From the NCBI RefSeq assembly GCF_014639255.1, contig NZ_BMFV01000005.1, forward strand, positions 1 to 64,000: a stretch of 64,000 bases of DNA, read 5' to 3'. A program made the translations under genes and the position numbers. Below the pieces are notes generated by a model, which did no database searches, was not told the origin of the DNA, and saw only the letters and a list, made by a program, of their open reading frames with translations. Source of the DNA: Pullulanibacillus pueri. GTDB lineage: Bacteria; Bacillota; Bacilli; Bacillales; Sporolactobacillaceae. Of the stretch, positions 1 to 8,096 are shown piece after piece; the first letter of the stretch is position 1; each line of letters opens with the position of its first letter.

Positions 1-575
1 AAGCCAATCAATGTTAGGGCATATGGCGTAATCCTACTTGAAAAGAATAGTTCAAGTTCTGGAAAGTTTAATTGAAGTGCATTATGCAAGTGCATCCGTG
101 TACGTTTTATTTCTTCTTCTACTTCTTGATAGAACCGAGAAAGGTCACGGATTTCATTATAAATTTCCGGCTGTTGTATTTTTTCTGGTCGATCATTTTT
201 TTGATGGGCTTGTGCTAATTTGTGGGCGTCATGTTTGTCTGTTTTCCAGCTCCTCAAGGTTCCTTGTTCTAGTTGCTTTTTTGCTACAAGAGGATTTAAT
301 AAGCAATAACGCAATTGGTTTTCTCGACAAAAGATTTCAACTGGTTTTGAGTAAATACCTGTCGATTCAAAAACGAGAATAGGTTTTTCAGAAAGGTTTC
401 GGATCTCGTCAAGCAATGTTTGGAACCCGCTCTCATTGTGAAGGATTTCCCCCTCCGAAAGGCAATTTTGACCATCGTATAGCACTTTGTAGCTTTTCCC
501 CATAGAAATATCTAAAGCAATTACTAATCCCAATGTTTTTCCTCTCTCTTCTTGATCATTTTGAAAGATCTTCAC
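1..575 (-). CDS. IS110-family transposase, N-terminal part (cut by window edge)
   Basis: This open frame runs off the left edge, so about 191 codons of the N-terminal part are seen. It carries the DEDD transposase (RuvC-like) signatures of the IS110 family: ALDIS near the start, then ESTGIYSKPVEIF, then NPLVAKKQLEQG followed by SWKTDKHDAHKLA. These hold the acidic residues expected of the catalytic core. I choose the GTG at 575 because an in-frame stop lies directly before it; a weak AGGAAATT sequence lies upstream. No nearer ATG fits. The C-terminal Transposase_20 half, with its Ser nucleophile, lies outside the window, so intactness cannot be judged. The family mobilises its element by a seeker-RNA-guided recombination route and usually leaves no terminal inverted repeats; I see none here. 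Confidence 0.85.
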   Translation of the reverse strand, partial: MKIFQNDQEERGKTLGLVIALDISMGKSYKVLYDGQNCLSEGEILHNESGFQTLLDEIRNLSEKPILVFESTGIYSKPVEIFCRENQLRYCLLNPLVAKKQLEQGTLRSWKTDKHDAHKLAQAHQKNDRPEKIQQPEIYNEIRDLSRFYQEVEEEIKRTRMHLHNALQLNFPELELFFSSRITPYALTLIG

Positions 576-908
576 TTATTCATTTCGATTCCAATTTCCT
601 ATACACGAGCTCCATGGCCCCAACATACTTAAATCTGATTCAAAAATGAAAGTGAAGAAGCTCAGTTTATGTTTCGGATTCGAAATCCCTGAGGTTGTGG
701 TCGAGCTTTCTTTCACTTCTCACTATAACTCTAAAAAGAAAAATAGTGGGTAAAGTCATCCGTCGATGACCTTACCCACTAATCTTAGTATGTTTTTGTT
801 TCCCTGGTTCTCTTTAAATAAGTTTTCCTTATTAACATGGATAATCTATTTTTATTTTACTTATTGATTAGATTGAGAGTATGATAACCGTAATAAGGAG
901 TGATGAGG
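576..908. other. Non-coding stretch beside the IS110 gene
   Basis: I see no gene here on either strand. In IS110 elements the DNA next to the transposase start can be part of the element and may encode its guide RNA, so the first part of this stretch could belong to the element; the end of the element cannot be placed. A strong hairpin lies at 744-781. An AAGGAG ribosome binding site (895-900) serves the following methyltransferase. Confidence 0.5.
744..781 (-). terminator. Strong hairpin, terminator-like on the minus strand
   Basis: AGTGGGTAA and GTCATC arms pair with GATGAC and TTACCCACT around a CGTC loop, with one mismatch between the two stem blocks. Read on the minus strand it is followed by ATTTTTCTTTTT, a good U-tract. 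No minus-strand gene ends just upstream, so it may be left over from a lost gene or belong to the adjacent insertion sequence. Confidence 0.6.
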
Positions 909-1679
909 ATGACAACCAAAAAAGATGTTCAGAGTCAATTTGGACGTAGTGCAAAAGCCTATGTTAGTAGTGACCTTCATAAGTTAGGAAAAGATCTCTC
1001 ACTATTATTAGAAATCGCTAATATCAAAGGTAAAGAAAAACTCCTTGATGTCGCCACGGGCGGTGGCCATACGGCTAATGCCTTTGCTCCCTTTGTCCAA
1101 GAGGTCACAGCACTCGACCTTACACCAGAAATGCTTGCCGTCGCAAAAGACTTTATCGAGAGCAATGGCTTTCAGAATGTAAATTTTGTTGAAGGCGATG
1201 CGGAAGCTCTTCCCTTTGCAGAGGATGCTTTTGACATCATAACCTGTAGAATCGCGCCCCATCACTTCCCTCACATCGATCAGTTTATTACTGAAGTTTA
1301 TCGCACGCTAAAACCAGGTGGGCAATTTTTGCTCGACGATAACATCGCCCCTGAGGATGAAAAAAGTGACCAATTTTATAATACAATAGAAAAAGAGCGT
1401 GATTATAGTCACTTCCGGGCGTGGAAAAAAACGGAGTGGATTCAAAAACTTGAAGCAGTCGGCTTCAATATTGAGGTCTTTCACCGTTTTGAAAAAACCT
1501 TTGAGTTTGATAGTTGGTGCGAACGCATGCAAGTCACTCCCGCTACAAAAGAAAAGCTTAATACTTTCATCCTGCATGTGCCAGATCAACTTAAGCAAAA
1601 GTTTCAAATTCAAATGACGGACGATCGCGTGCTCTCTTTTACAGGTGAAGCAATGGTCCTTAAAGCTATTAAGGCTTAA
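909..1679 (+). CDS. Class I SAM-dependent methyltransferase (YcgJ/UbiE-like)
   Basis: A soluble methyltransferase of about 256 aa. Motif I is LLDVATGGGHTA (SAM binding), followed by the acidic loop ALDLTPEML, then EGDAEALPF and the post-motif TLKPGGQFLLDD; this is the Methyltransf_11/25 fold in its usual order. The start at 909 is preferred over the GTG at 900 and ATG at 903, because AAGGAG at 895-900 sits 8 nt before it. It most resembles the B. subtilis YcgJ type, whose substrate is unknown to me. It stands alone, with 330 bp of non-coding DNA before it and about 380 bp after it. The motif pattern leaves little doubt about the class; the acceptor molecule cannot be read from the sequence. 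Confidence 0.85.
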   Translation: MTTKKDVQSQFGRSAKAYVSSDLHKLGKDLSLLLEIANIKGKEKLLDVATGGGHTANAFAPFVQEVTALDLTPEMLAVAKDFIESNGFQNVNFVEGDAEALPFAEDAFDIITCRIAPHHFPHIDQFITEVYRTLKPGGQFLLDDNIAPEDEKSDQFYNTIEKERDYSHFRAWKKTEWIQKLEAVGFNIEVFHRFEKTFEFDSWCERMQVTPATKEKLNTFILHVPDQLKQKFQIQMTDDRVLSFTGEAMVLKAIKA

Positions 1680-2027
1680 CTCATTCCTCTTGCTGATATC
1701 TGCTGGGGCGGCTTTAGACTCTTCTAAGTTTCCTAGCCGTTTATCTGTCCGAAGACGGCTTCTCTACGGACTCTACTTCGTTCTCTAGATTTTATCTATC
1801 CGGAAATTGACTTATCTTCCGACCTATTCCGGCTCTCTGACTGTTGTCTGTTCTAACTCCCCGTACCAAGACAATTTTTCTAATCATACTCTTTATTCTT
1901 TAGGTAGCCTATATTTACTAACTCCTGAGAAAAACTTGGCTTCCGCCAAGTCCTTATCAGAGAAGACAAATTTTTCTACCGATCTCTTTATTGCTTCGAC
2001 GGCTTATACTTTCTTATTCTTTTAAAA
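1680..2027. other. Non-coding, pyrimidine-rich stretch with imperfect direct repeats
   Basis: The plus strand is strongly enriched in C and T, and no convincing gene is present; the 72-codon frame at 1807-2025 has no ribosome binding site and odd composition. Two imperfect direct repeats of about 42 nt occur at 1868-1909 and 1963-2004, both built as AAGACAA(A)TTTTTCTA, then CTCTTTATT, then GGTAGCC or GACGGCTT. A short hairpin, CTTGGCTTCCGCCAAG, lies at about 1935-1950. Shorter words such as CCGAAGACGGCTTCTCT recur upstream. It may be an eroded repeat array or an RNA. Confidence 0.5.
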
Positions 2028-2054
2028 AACGGATTCCCTCATTAGGAATCCGTT
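2028..2054 (-). terminator. Terminator of the aldo/keto reductase gene
   Basis: AACGGATTCC and GGAATCCGTT form a perfect 10-bp stem around a 7-nt loop, just past the stop codon of the minus-strand gene. On that strand it is followed by TTTTTTAAAA. It also lies downstream of the plus-strand methyltransferase. Confidence 0.85.
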
Positions 2055-2061
2055 CTAAATC

Positions 2062-2985
2062 TTAGTTTAAAATTTCAGCAATCGCTTGAAGTTCAGATGG
2101 TGTTAATTTAACCTCAAGAGCTTGGACAACCCCTTGAATTTGTTCTGGGTTTCTTCCTCCTGGAATAACGGCGTCCACCCCTTTTTGCGCCAATAACCAA
2201 GCCAAGGCAAAGTTCGGCAATGTCGTATTTTTTGAATCTGCAAAAGCCTTCAGCTGCTCGGCTTTAGCTAACTTCTCAGGTGTAAATCTCTGCTTGCGAG
2301 AATCGCCTTCTTCAAAGGTCGTCTTCGTAGTATATTTTCCGCTTAATAAACCAGCAGCTAAAGGGAAATAAGGAATAAAGCTAATATTATTTTCTGCACA
2401 ATAAGGAAGAACATCAGTTTCTACAGAACGATCAATCATATTATATCCCGACTGGAGTGCAACAACCTCAGCGACCTGATCGGCTTCTTTTAATTGGTCA
2501 ATATTAAGATTGGAAACTCCAATCGCTCTGATCTTGCCTTCTTCTTTCAGGCGCGTCAGTTCACCTAAAGATTCCGCTAGTGGCGTCACATTGTCTGGAA
2601 AATGAAGATAATATAAGTCGACATAATCTGTGCCTAATCGTTTCAAACTTGCTTCTAAAGCCGACCGGAGATAATCGGGATGATTATTGACTTTAACATT
2701 ACCGGCATTATCCCATTGGTTAGCGCCCTTAGTCGCAATAATCAACTCGTCTCGTCTTGTCGAAATCTCCTTGAGCACTTCTCCAATAAGCTCCTCTGAA
2801 CGCCCATGCCCATAAACATCTGCTGTATCAAGAAAATTAATACCTAGGTTAATAGCTTCTTTAACAAAATCCTTGCCCTCTTTTTCACTGAGATCTTTAA
2901 AATAGTTATGTCCACCGACTTTATTAGTTCCCAGTCCAATGGTCGAAATCTTCATGTCCGTCTTTTTAAGCTGAGTATAATCCAT
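2062..2985 (-). CDS. Aldo/keto reductase, IolS/YccK type
   Basis: A 307-aa NADP(H)-dependent oxidoreductase with the (beta/alpha)8 aldo/keto reductase pattern. The catalytic tetrad is visible as D53 and Y58 in LDTADVYGHGRSEELIGEVL, K86 in IIATKG and H128 in YYLHFPD. The N-terminal GLGTNKVGGHN and the later SFIPYFPLAAGLLSGKY segment match the AKR11 branch that includes B. subtilis IolS and YccK. GAGGAG precedes the ATG at a good distance. No inositol genes are nearby, so an iolS role is not supported; it is a single-gene unit with its own terminator. The physiological substrate is unknown, as for most of this branch. Confidence 0.9.
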   Translation of the reverse strand: MDYTQLKKTDMKISTIGLGTNKVGGHNYFKDLSEKEGKDFVKEAINLGINFLDTADVYGHGRSEELIGEVLKEISTRRDELIIATKGANQWDNAGNVKVNNHPDYLRSALEASLKRLGTDYVDLYYLHFPDNVTPLAESLGELTRLKEEGKIRAIGVSNLNIDQLKEADQVAEVVALQSGYNMIDRSVETDVLPYCAENNISFIPYFPLAAGLLSGKYTTKTTFEEGDSRKQRFTPEKLAKAEQLKAFADSKNTTLPNFALAWLLAQKGVDAVIPGGRNPEQIQGVVQALEVKLTPSELQAIAEILN

Positions 2986-3428
2986 GAAACCACTCCTCGC
3001 CAGATATTTTTCCTACTTATTTCTAGTTTCTATATAGTATAGTACGACCCTTAGAGAATTGCATCTGATCTGATATTTCCCAAAGGAAACCTTGATAGAA
3101 TAAGAAAAGTAGGACTTTATAAAATTATTTCCCGACAAATAATATGAATATTCCTACTATGTAAACTTTAGTGTACCTGTTTCTCTCCTAAGCTATAAAT
3201 ACTCAATTAATATCCATGTCTAAGTGAGGTTTAATCGCCTTTTCAATCTAAAAAAAGTCCGTCTTGCTCTTGAAATGGCATTCTCTCCTTCTTATCACTA
3301 GACTCCTCCCTTTAATTTCATATACTAAACAACACGCCATTGTACAATCCAATGGCGTGTCTATAAACACTGTGAGATCTATCCATTTATATACAGACAA
3401 TAAACAGAGGCTCGCAAGTCCATTTTCG
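2986..3428. other. Intergenic stretch without a gene
   Basis: About 440 bp of AT-rich DNA between two minus-strand genes. I find no credible open frame. It holds the likely promoter of the aldo/keto reductase gene and, near its left end, a terminator hairpin at 3332-3360 for the ABC transporter gene. Confidence 0.5.
3332..3360 (-). terminator. Terminator hairpin downstream of the ABC transporter
   Basis: ACACGCCATTG and CAATGGCGTGT make a perfect 11-bp stem with a 7-nt loop, about 70 nt past the transporter stop. The U-tract on the minus strand is weak (TTTAGTATATG), so termination efficiency is uncertain. Confidence 0.6.
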
Positions 3429-5159
3429 TCAAGAATTCACCTGAACATCGCCAAATTGCGCTTGGTGGAGTTTACTATACAAACCACCGGTTGCTAGTAA
3501 CTCTTCGTGACGGCCCTGCTCGCTGATGCCTTCTTCTGTCACCACTATAATACGATCGGCGTGCTTGATCGTTGCTAAGCGATGGGCAATGACAAGCGTA
3601 GTCCTTCCTTCAGCCAGTTCCATAAGCGCCTTTTGAATAAGGGCTTCTGTTTCCGTATCAAGAGCAGAGGTTGCCTCATCAAGAATCAAAATCGGAGGAT
3701 TTTTCAAGAACATCCGAGCAATAGAGAGTCTTTGTTTTTGTCCTCCAGAAAGCTTAACCCCGCGCTCACCGATGATGGTGTCTATCCCTTCAGCCTGTGA
3801 ATGAATAAAGGTTTCCAGTTGCGCCCTTCTCGCGGCTTCCCAAATTTCATCATCAGTCGCATCAAGCTTCCCATAAGCAATGTTTTCGCGAATCGTTCCT
3901 GAGAAAAGGAAAACATCTTGCTGTACAATCCCGATTTGTTTCCGTAATGAGGACAAGGTCATGTCACGAATATCCATGCCATCAATGGTGATTTGTCCAG
4001 AATCCAGTTCATAGAATCTTGGCAGCAAAGTACATAATGTGGATTTCCCTGCCCCTGAAGGACCTACAAAGGCAATGGTCTCACCCGCATTAATCGCTAA
4101 ATCGACGCCATCAAGCACCTTTTTCCCTGTCTCATAACCAAAGGTCACTTGATGATAGTCAATATTGCCGGATACGTTTTCGACATCCACTGCCCCCGGG
4201 CGATCTTGCACATCAGGCTCTGTATCAAGAATCTCAGTAAATCGTTTAAAGCCAGCAATCCCTTTCGGATAACTTTCAATAACCGCATTAATCTTCTCAA
4301 CAGGTCGAAAGAAAACATTCGTTAACAAAATGAACCCCACAAACTCCCCATAAGAGAGCTGCCCATGAATGACAAACCATGTGCCACAAATCAAAACAAA
4401 CAGGGTCATAAAGCGCATCATCATATAACTCACCGAAGTGCTTAAGCCCATAATTTTATAAGATTTAAGTTTTGTTCTCCGCAAAATTTGATTTCTAACA
4501 GCAAAGCGTTCTCTTTCATGCTCCTCGTTAGAAAAGGCTTGGACCACACGGATCCCACCGATGGTATTTTCCACTCGAGAACTAAAATCAGCGACGTCTT
4601 GGTGCATATTACGAAAGGTTTTCGTCATCATTTTATTACAGAAAATGATGAGCCAAGTGAGAAACGGAATGATGACAAAAGTCATTACAGCAAGTTTCCA
4701 GTTCGTCAGCAGCATCATCACGAAAGCTCCAAGTAATGTCATGATTGCGATAAAAACATCCTCAGGTCCATGGTGAGCCACCTCACCAATCTCAAACAAA
4801 TCATTGGTCAAACGTGACAGTAGGTTCCCGGTCTTATTATTATCAAAAAAACGGAAAGAAAGTTTTTGAATATGATCGAACAAACGCTTGCGCATATCTG
4901 TTTCAATATTGATACCCAATTTATGTCCCCAATAGGTCACAATATACTGTAAGCCCGTATTTATGGTGTACATCGCAAACAACCCGATACAGGCCCAAAC
5001 AATAAACGTCCAGTGATTGCCCTCCGAGAGTTTGTCGATCACTTTATTGACCGCAAGCGGAAAAGCCAATTCAAGAATCCCAGCAATAACCGCGCAGGTA
5101 AAATCTATAATAAATAATCTTTTATAAGGCCTATAGTAAGAAAAAAATCGTCGTATCAC
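3429..5159 (-). CDS. ywjA: ABC exporter half-transporter with fused ATPase (YwjA-like)
   Basis: An exporter of the MsbA/BmrA class acting as a homodimer in the membrane. An N-terminal six-helix domain (about residues 15-300) is joined to a nucleotide-binding domain (about 325-575) with Walker A GPSGAGKST, Q-loop IGIVQQDVFLF, signature LSGGQKQRLSIARM, Walker B ILILDEATSALD and the switch histidine in IAHRLATI. The opening RRFFSYYRPYK and YWGHKLGINIETDMR match B. subtilis YwjA as I remember it. I place the start at the GTG at 5159, since AGGGGG at 5166-5171 lies 6 nt before it and the homologue begins there; upstream GTG (5174) and ATG (5165) lack proper spacing. No partner half-transporter is adjacent. 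The substrate is unknown. Confidence 0.85.
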   Translation of the reverse strand: MIRRFFSYYRPYKRLFIIDFTCAVIAGILELAFPLAVNKVIDKLSEGNHWTFIVWACIGLFAMYTINTGLQYIVTYWGHKLGINIETDMRKRLFDHIQKLSFRFFDNNKTGNLLSRLTNDLFEIGEVAHHGPEDVFIAIMTLLGAFVMMLLTNWKLAVMTFVIIPFLTWLIIFCNKMMTKTFRNMHQDVADFSSRVENTIGGIRVVQAFSNEEHERERFAVRNQILRRTKLKSYKIMGLSTSVSYMMMRFMTLFVLICGTWFVIHGQLSYGEFVGFILLTNVFFRPVEKINAVIESYPKGIAGFKRFTEILDTEPDVQDRPGAVDVENVSGNIDYHQVTFGYETGKKVLDGVDLAINAGETIAFVGPSGAGKSTLCTLLPRFYELDSGQITIDGMDIRDMTLSSLRKQIGIVQQDVFLFSGTIRENIAYGKLDATDDEIWEAARRAQLETFIHSQAEGIDTIIGERGVKLSGGQKQRLSIARMFLKNPPILILDEATSALDTETEALIQKALMELAEGRTTLVIAHRLATIKHADRIIVVTEEGISEQGRHEELLATGGLYSKLHQAQFGDVQVNS

Positions 5160-5315
5160 AGGCATCCCCCTCACTCTATACGTATTAAAATTAAAGTGAT
5201 AACATTTCTCAATTATAGCGTATAAAGAAGGAGATTCATAATAAAAAATTGATATATACTAAAAAAATATTAAGATTTATATTTGGTCTGAAAGTTTTCT
5301 TGAAAAAGCTTTTCT

Positions 5316-5402
5316 TAGTCCTGTGGGATCCGGAAAGCGAGCGTTCTGAAGCGGAAGGCGGAAATCCCACACCGTCCTGATGACCAGAATTTTATACTTT
5401 CT
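5316..5402 (+). repeat. Dispersed repeat, tail module, copy 1
   Basis: TAGTCCTGTGGG, then GGAAAGCGAGCGTTCTGAAG, then GTCCTGATGACCA and TTTATACTTTC. The same ordered words recur at 19320-19399 and 35022-35084, and partly at 5719-5775. It is GC-richer than its surroundings and purely intergenic. Confidence 0.75.
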
Positions 5403-5479
5403 GATCTTTCAAGAAAAACCGGGCAAAGATGAAGTTAGGTCTGAAAAAGTTTCTTATACCAAGGCATCGTCTGCAATCA

Positions 5480-5775
5480 AGTTGATTGGAGTGGAAGACG
5501 CGAGACTCCTTCGGAAACAGCAACCAGCGTTACTTCACGAATACACTTCGAGTTGTTCCGAGAAAACTGACTTCGAAGCAATACTTGTAGACGCAGGAAC
5601 AGGGGTTTTTATTCATAAATACTTGGAACACAAAGAGTCCATTCCAAAATTAGCTGAGGCCGCTAAGGACAATCGGCTAAAATCGTCACGTCCTGTGACA
5701 ACACCGATCCTACCCACTTCCTGTGGCATGAGGAAAGCGAGCGCTCTGAAGCGGAGATTAACACCGTCAATTTAT
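5480..5775 (+). repeat. Dispersed repeat, main module, copy 1
   Basis: The block starts with GTTGATTGGAGTGGAAGACG and CGAGACTCCTTCGGAAACAG, and later has TTAGCTGAGGCCGCTAAGGA and CGTCACGTCCT. It ends with a second short tail copy (GAGGAAAGCGAGCGCTCTGA). A diverged copy lies at 34701-34860. As remembered, a similar GGAGCGGAAGGCGCGAGACT word is common between genes in Bacillaceae. Confidence 0.7.
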
Positions 5776-5782
5776 AAAAAAA

Positions 5783-5805
5783 CCTCATTCCTGAAGGCAA
5801 TGAGG
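5783..5805 (-). terminator. Terminator of the small lmo0937-family gene
   Basis: CCTCATT and AATGAGG arms enclose a short inner CCT/AGG pairing. It abuts the TAG stop at 5806, and the minus strand continues with TTTTTTTATAAA. This supports the small gene being real. Confidence 0.85.
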
Positions 5806-5955
5806 CTAATCACGTGAAAATATTCGTTTGACCATGTAAATGATAAAGACGATAATCGCAATCACTAAAAGAATATGGATAAGTCCCCCTAATAAGTGAA
5901 AAACCAGGCCTAGGAGCCATAAAAGGAGGAGAATCCCGATAATTGTCCAAAGCAT
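5806..5955 (-). CDS. lmo0937-family small membrane protein (49 aa)
   Basis: A 49-aa protein that short-ORF filters would miss. It begins MLWTIIGILLLLWLLGLVFH, continues with LGGLIHILLVIAIIVFIIYM, and ends with the positive tail VKRIFSRD. This is the pattern of the lmo0937 family: two hydrophobic segments separated by a GG-IH turn. AAGGAG lies 10-11 nt before the ATG at 5955, and a strong terminator follows the stop at once. The family is often stress-induced in Bacillales, but no function is established that I know of. No sigma-B promoter could be recognised upstream with confidence. Confidence 0.85.
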   Translation of the reverse strand: MLWTIIGILLLLWLLGLVFHLLGGLIHILLVIAIIVFIIYMVKRIFSRD

Positions 5956-6031
5956 TGACAAAATCACTCCTTCTTACAAGAGTCTATCCTAAATCCCCAT
6001 TGCCCAACCACAGTAGGGATAGCAAGACATG

Positions 6032-6832
6032 TTATTGACTGGCAACCGAGCCGCCATCCACACGAATATTTTCTCCAGTTATAAAAGAAGCTTTATTTGA
6101 AGCGAGAAAAACCACTGCATCAGCCACTTCCTCTGGTCGCCCTGGGCGCTTCACTTCTATATGAGGGCGGTTCTTTTCTAAGAATTGTTGAACAGCTTCA
6201 TCAAAGGTGATATTCTGCTCCTCAGCATCAGCCTTTAAATTGTCTTCTAATAATGGTGTCATCACAAAAGCTGGTGAGACAGTATTCACCAAGATCCCAT
6301 CTTTAGCATAGGCCTTGGACAGGCTTTTTGTAAAATTGATAATCGCTGCCTTTGAAGCATTGTAATGGGGCATAAACGGATCGGGTTGTATCCCTGATTC
6401 CGAGCTGATATTGATAATCCGCGTACTCGCTTCCTTCTTCATATAAGGAAGTGCAGCCTTTGTCACTCTAACCATACCAAAAAGATTTACATTGAAAACC
6501 TCCTCCCAGTCTTCCACTGATAAAGCTTCAAAATCAAAGAAGCCACCAACAATGCCCGCATTATTCACCAAAATATCAAGGGTATGATAATGACTGATCG
6601 TCTCTGAAATCAACCGATCAACATCCTCCTGCTTCGTTAAATCCGCTTGAACGGCAAAGACCTCACCGCCTTGTCCCTCAATCCTCTGCTTCGTCTCATT
6701 CAACGCTGCCTCTCCACGGCCACAAATGACGACCTTACAACCTTCAGCTGCTAAAGCTATAGCAATGGCTCGTCCAATCCCTTTACTTCCTCCAGTGACA
6801 ATCGCTGTTTTACCCATTAATCCGAATTCCAC
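6032..6832 (-). CDS. Short-chain dehydrogenase/reductase (SDR)
   Basis: A 266-aa classical SDR. The cofactor loop is TGGSKGIG (13-20), the structural motif NNAG is at 90-93, and the catalytic set N116, S144 (NISSESG), Y157 and K161 (YNASK) is complete. GENIRVDGGS near the end is typical of the family. An R39 after the second beta strand (ICGRGEA) suggests NADP(H) preference. The start is a GTG with GGGAG about 9-13 nt upstream; an ATG at codon 6 is an alternative. It follows the phosphoesterase gene by 70 bp on the same strand, so the two may be co-transcribed. The substrate is unknown. Confidence 0.85.
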   Translation of the reverse strand: MEFGLMGKTAIVTGGSKGIGRAIAIALAAEGCKVVICGRGEAALNETKQRIEGQGGEVFAVQADLTKQEDVDRLISETISHYHTLDILVNNAGIVGGFFDFEALSVEDWEEVFNVNLFGMVRVTKAALPYMKKEASTRIINISSESGIQPDPFMPHYNASKAAIINFTKSLSKAYAKDGILVNTVSPAFVMTPLLEDNLKADAEEQNITFDEAVQQFLEKNRPHIEVKRPGRPEEVADAVVFLASNKASFITGENIRVDGGSVASQ

Positions 6833-6902
6833 CAGTGATCACTCCCTTTATCTATTTTAGTCAGGTATTTCCCCTCTTCCCTATAAAACAAACCCTCATG
6901 AA

Positions 6903-7619
6903 TTACAGTTTTCCAGTCCTTATCACTTCCATCATCATTTCTTTGTTAGGATAATCAGAGTTTTGATAGAGCTGAATGACTTTTTCAATATCATAAGGGA
7001 CTTTCTCAATGGTGGCGTGTAGCCGTCTATCCTTTACTTCCACAATCGCATAAGAGGCGCGCGGACCATCAAAAGGTAAACCAACACTCCCAAGATTTAA
7101 AATACATTTCCCCTCAATGTATTTGATGTAAGCCTTATGAATATGTCCATACACGTAGAGATCGGCCTCTTCCGTACACAGCGTCTGAAGAATCTCTTGC
7201 TCCGAAGCATTGGGAAGAACATTTTTGAATAAACTATGAGGAGTAGCGTGGAAAGCATGCACATGAAGCGCATGATCTAAAGATGCCTTTATGTCGCCAG
7301 GTAACTTCTTAAGAAATTCAGTATCCTCCTGGGTCAATTGCGCTCTCGCCCACTCCCGTTCTTGAGTCATGATGTCAAAGGCGGGATCAGGGACTTCGCC
7401 TTGCTTCACACCACGAACAATCCATTCATCAGCATTTCCCTTGATGATGGGCACCTGTAACGTACGTACGATGTCGAGTGCGCGTTTCGGCTCAGGCCCT
7501 CTAAAGCAGAGATCACCGAGTACATAAAGTTGGTCAACGTGCTGGGTTTCAATATCAGCCAATACAGCTTCTAGGGCCACCGCATTACCATGGATATCAG
7601 ATAGAAAGGCGACTTTCAT
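6903..7619 (-). CDS. Metallophosphoesterase, YfcE-like
   Basis: A cytosolic calcineurin-like phosphoesterase of about 238 aa. Metal ligands appear in order: D and H in FLSDIHGN, D in VLGDLCFRGP, N in IKGNADEW (GNAD replaces the commoner GNHE), H in VHAFHATPH, and H residues in YGHIHKAY. GSVGLPFDGPRASYAI is typical of the group that includes diadenosine-tetraphosphatase-like and YfcE-like enzymes. I prefer the ATG at 7619 (MKVAFLSDIHGN), which matches family N-termini; the GAGGGAG site also allows TTG at 7625 or 7631. Hydrolysis of a phosphodiester is likely, but the substrate is open. Confidence 0.8.
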   Translation of the reverse strand: MKVAFLSDIHGNAVALEAVLADIETQHVDQLYVLGDLCFRGPEPKRALDIVRTLQVPIIKGNADEWIVRGVKQGEVPDPAFDIMTQEREWARAQLTQEDTEFLKKLPGDIKASLDHALHVHAFHATPHSLFKNVLPNASEQEILQTLCTEEADLYVYGHIHKAYIKYIEGKCILNLGSVGLPFDGPRASYAIVEVKDRRLHATIEKVPYDIEKVIQLYQNSDYPNKEMMMEVIRTGKL

Positions 7620-7766
7620 AAGCAACTTCAACTCCCTCTTATTTTGTGTTAGGAATAGTTTAGCATCATTTCATATCATTTCACAAAATAGACGATATTC
7701 TTCACCGAATTTCGGGTATACCTATAGTAATAAAGAAATTTCCTTAAAGCAGAAAGGAAGATGGAC

Positions 7767-8072
7767 ATGAACGAATTGATCAAAAAGGGATTTTACTTAG
7801 GCCTTGGCGCCACGATCGCGAGTAAAGAAAAAGCAGAGAAATACATTAAAGACTTCGTAAAAAATGGCGAGCTTGCCCCCCAAGAGGCACGAAAAATGTT
7901 AGAAGAATTAAGTGAAAAAGGACGAGGCAAACAAGAAGATTGGAGTGACAATTTCCGAGAAGAAATCCAAACATCCTTCAAAAAGCTTGGTTTCGTCACC
8001 CAAGAAGAATTTAACGAACTCAAAGAACAAGTCAAAGTGCTTGAAGAAAAACTTGAAAATCTTAAGGGTTAA
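7767..8072 (+). CDS. Phasin-like small coiled-coil protein
   Basis: About 101 aa, highly charged and helical. The N-terminal MNELIKKGFYLGLGATIASK is followed by KAEKYIKDFVKNGELAPQEA and a C-terminal coiled coil (FVTQEEFNELKEQVKVLEEK). This is the pattern of the phasin / polyhydroxyalkanoate granule-associated-like proteins that often precede a UbiB gene. AAAGGAAG at 7753-7760 fits the second ATG (7767) better than the ATG at 7761. The downstream ubiB-like gene starts 24 bp later, so they form one operon. No PHA synthase gene is in the window, so a storage-granule role is not supported. A possible promoter is TTCACC at 7701 with TATAGT at 7723. Confidence 0.75.
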   Translation: MNELIKKGFYLGLGATIASKEKAEKYIKDFVKNGELAPQEARKMLEELSEKGRGKQEDWSDNFREEIQTSFKKLGFVTQEEFNELKEQVKVLEEKLENLKG

Positions 8073-8096
8073 CTAGCCCACTGCAGGTGAAGGGTC

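Larger units (their letters stand above)
5160..5805. other. Intergenic stretch with repeat element
   Basis: No real gene is seen. The plus-strand 145-codon frame at 5380-5817 is made of repeat sequence and has no ribosome binding site. The stretch holds the ABC transporter promoter region and most of a dispersed repeat (5316-5775). Confidence 0.6.

Noticed and set aside
38..382. A 114-codon plus-strand open frame
   Set aside because: It is the antisense shadow of the IS110 transposase, whose DEDD motifs are clear on the minus strand.
1807..2025. A 72-codon plus-strand gene
   Set aside because: There is no ribosome binding site, its composition is a simple result of the pyrimidine-rich DNA, and it overlaps repeats.
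5380..5817. A 145-codon plus-strand open frame
   Set aside because: It lies inside the dispersed repeat, has no ribosome binding site, and overlaps the minus-strand lmo0937-family gene and its terminator.
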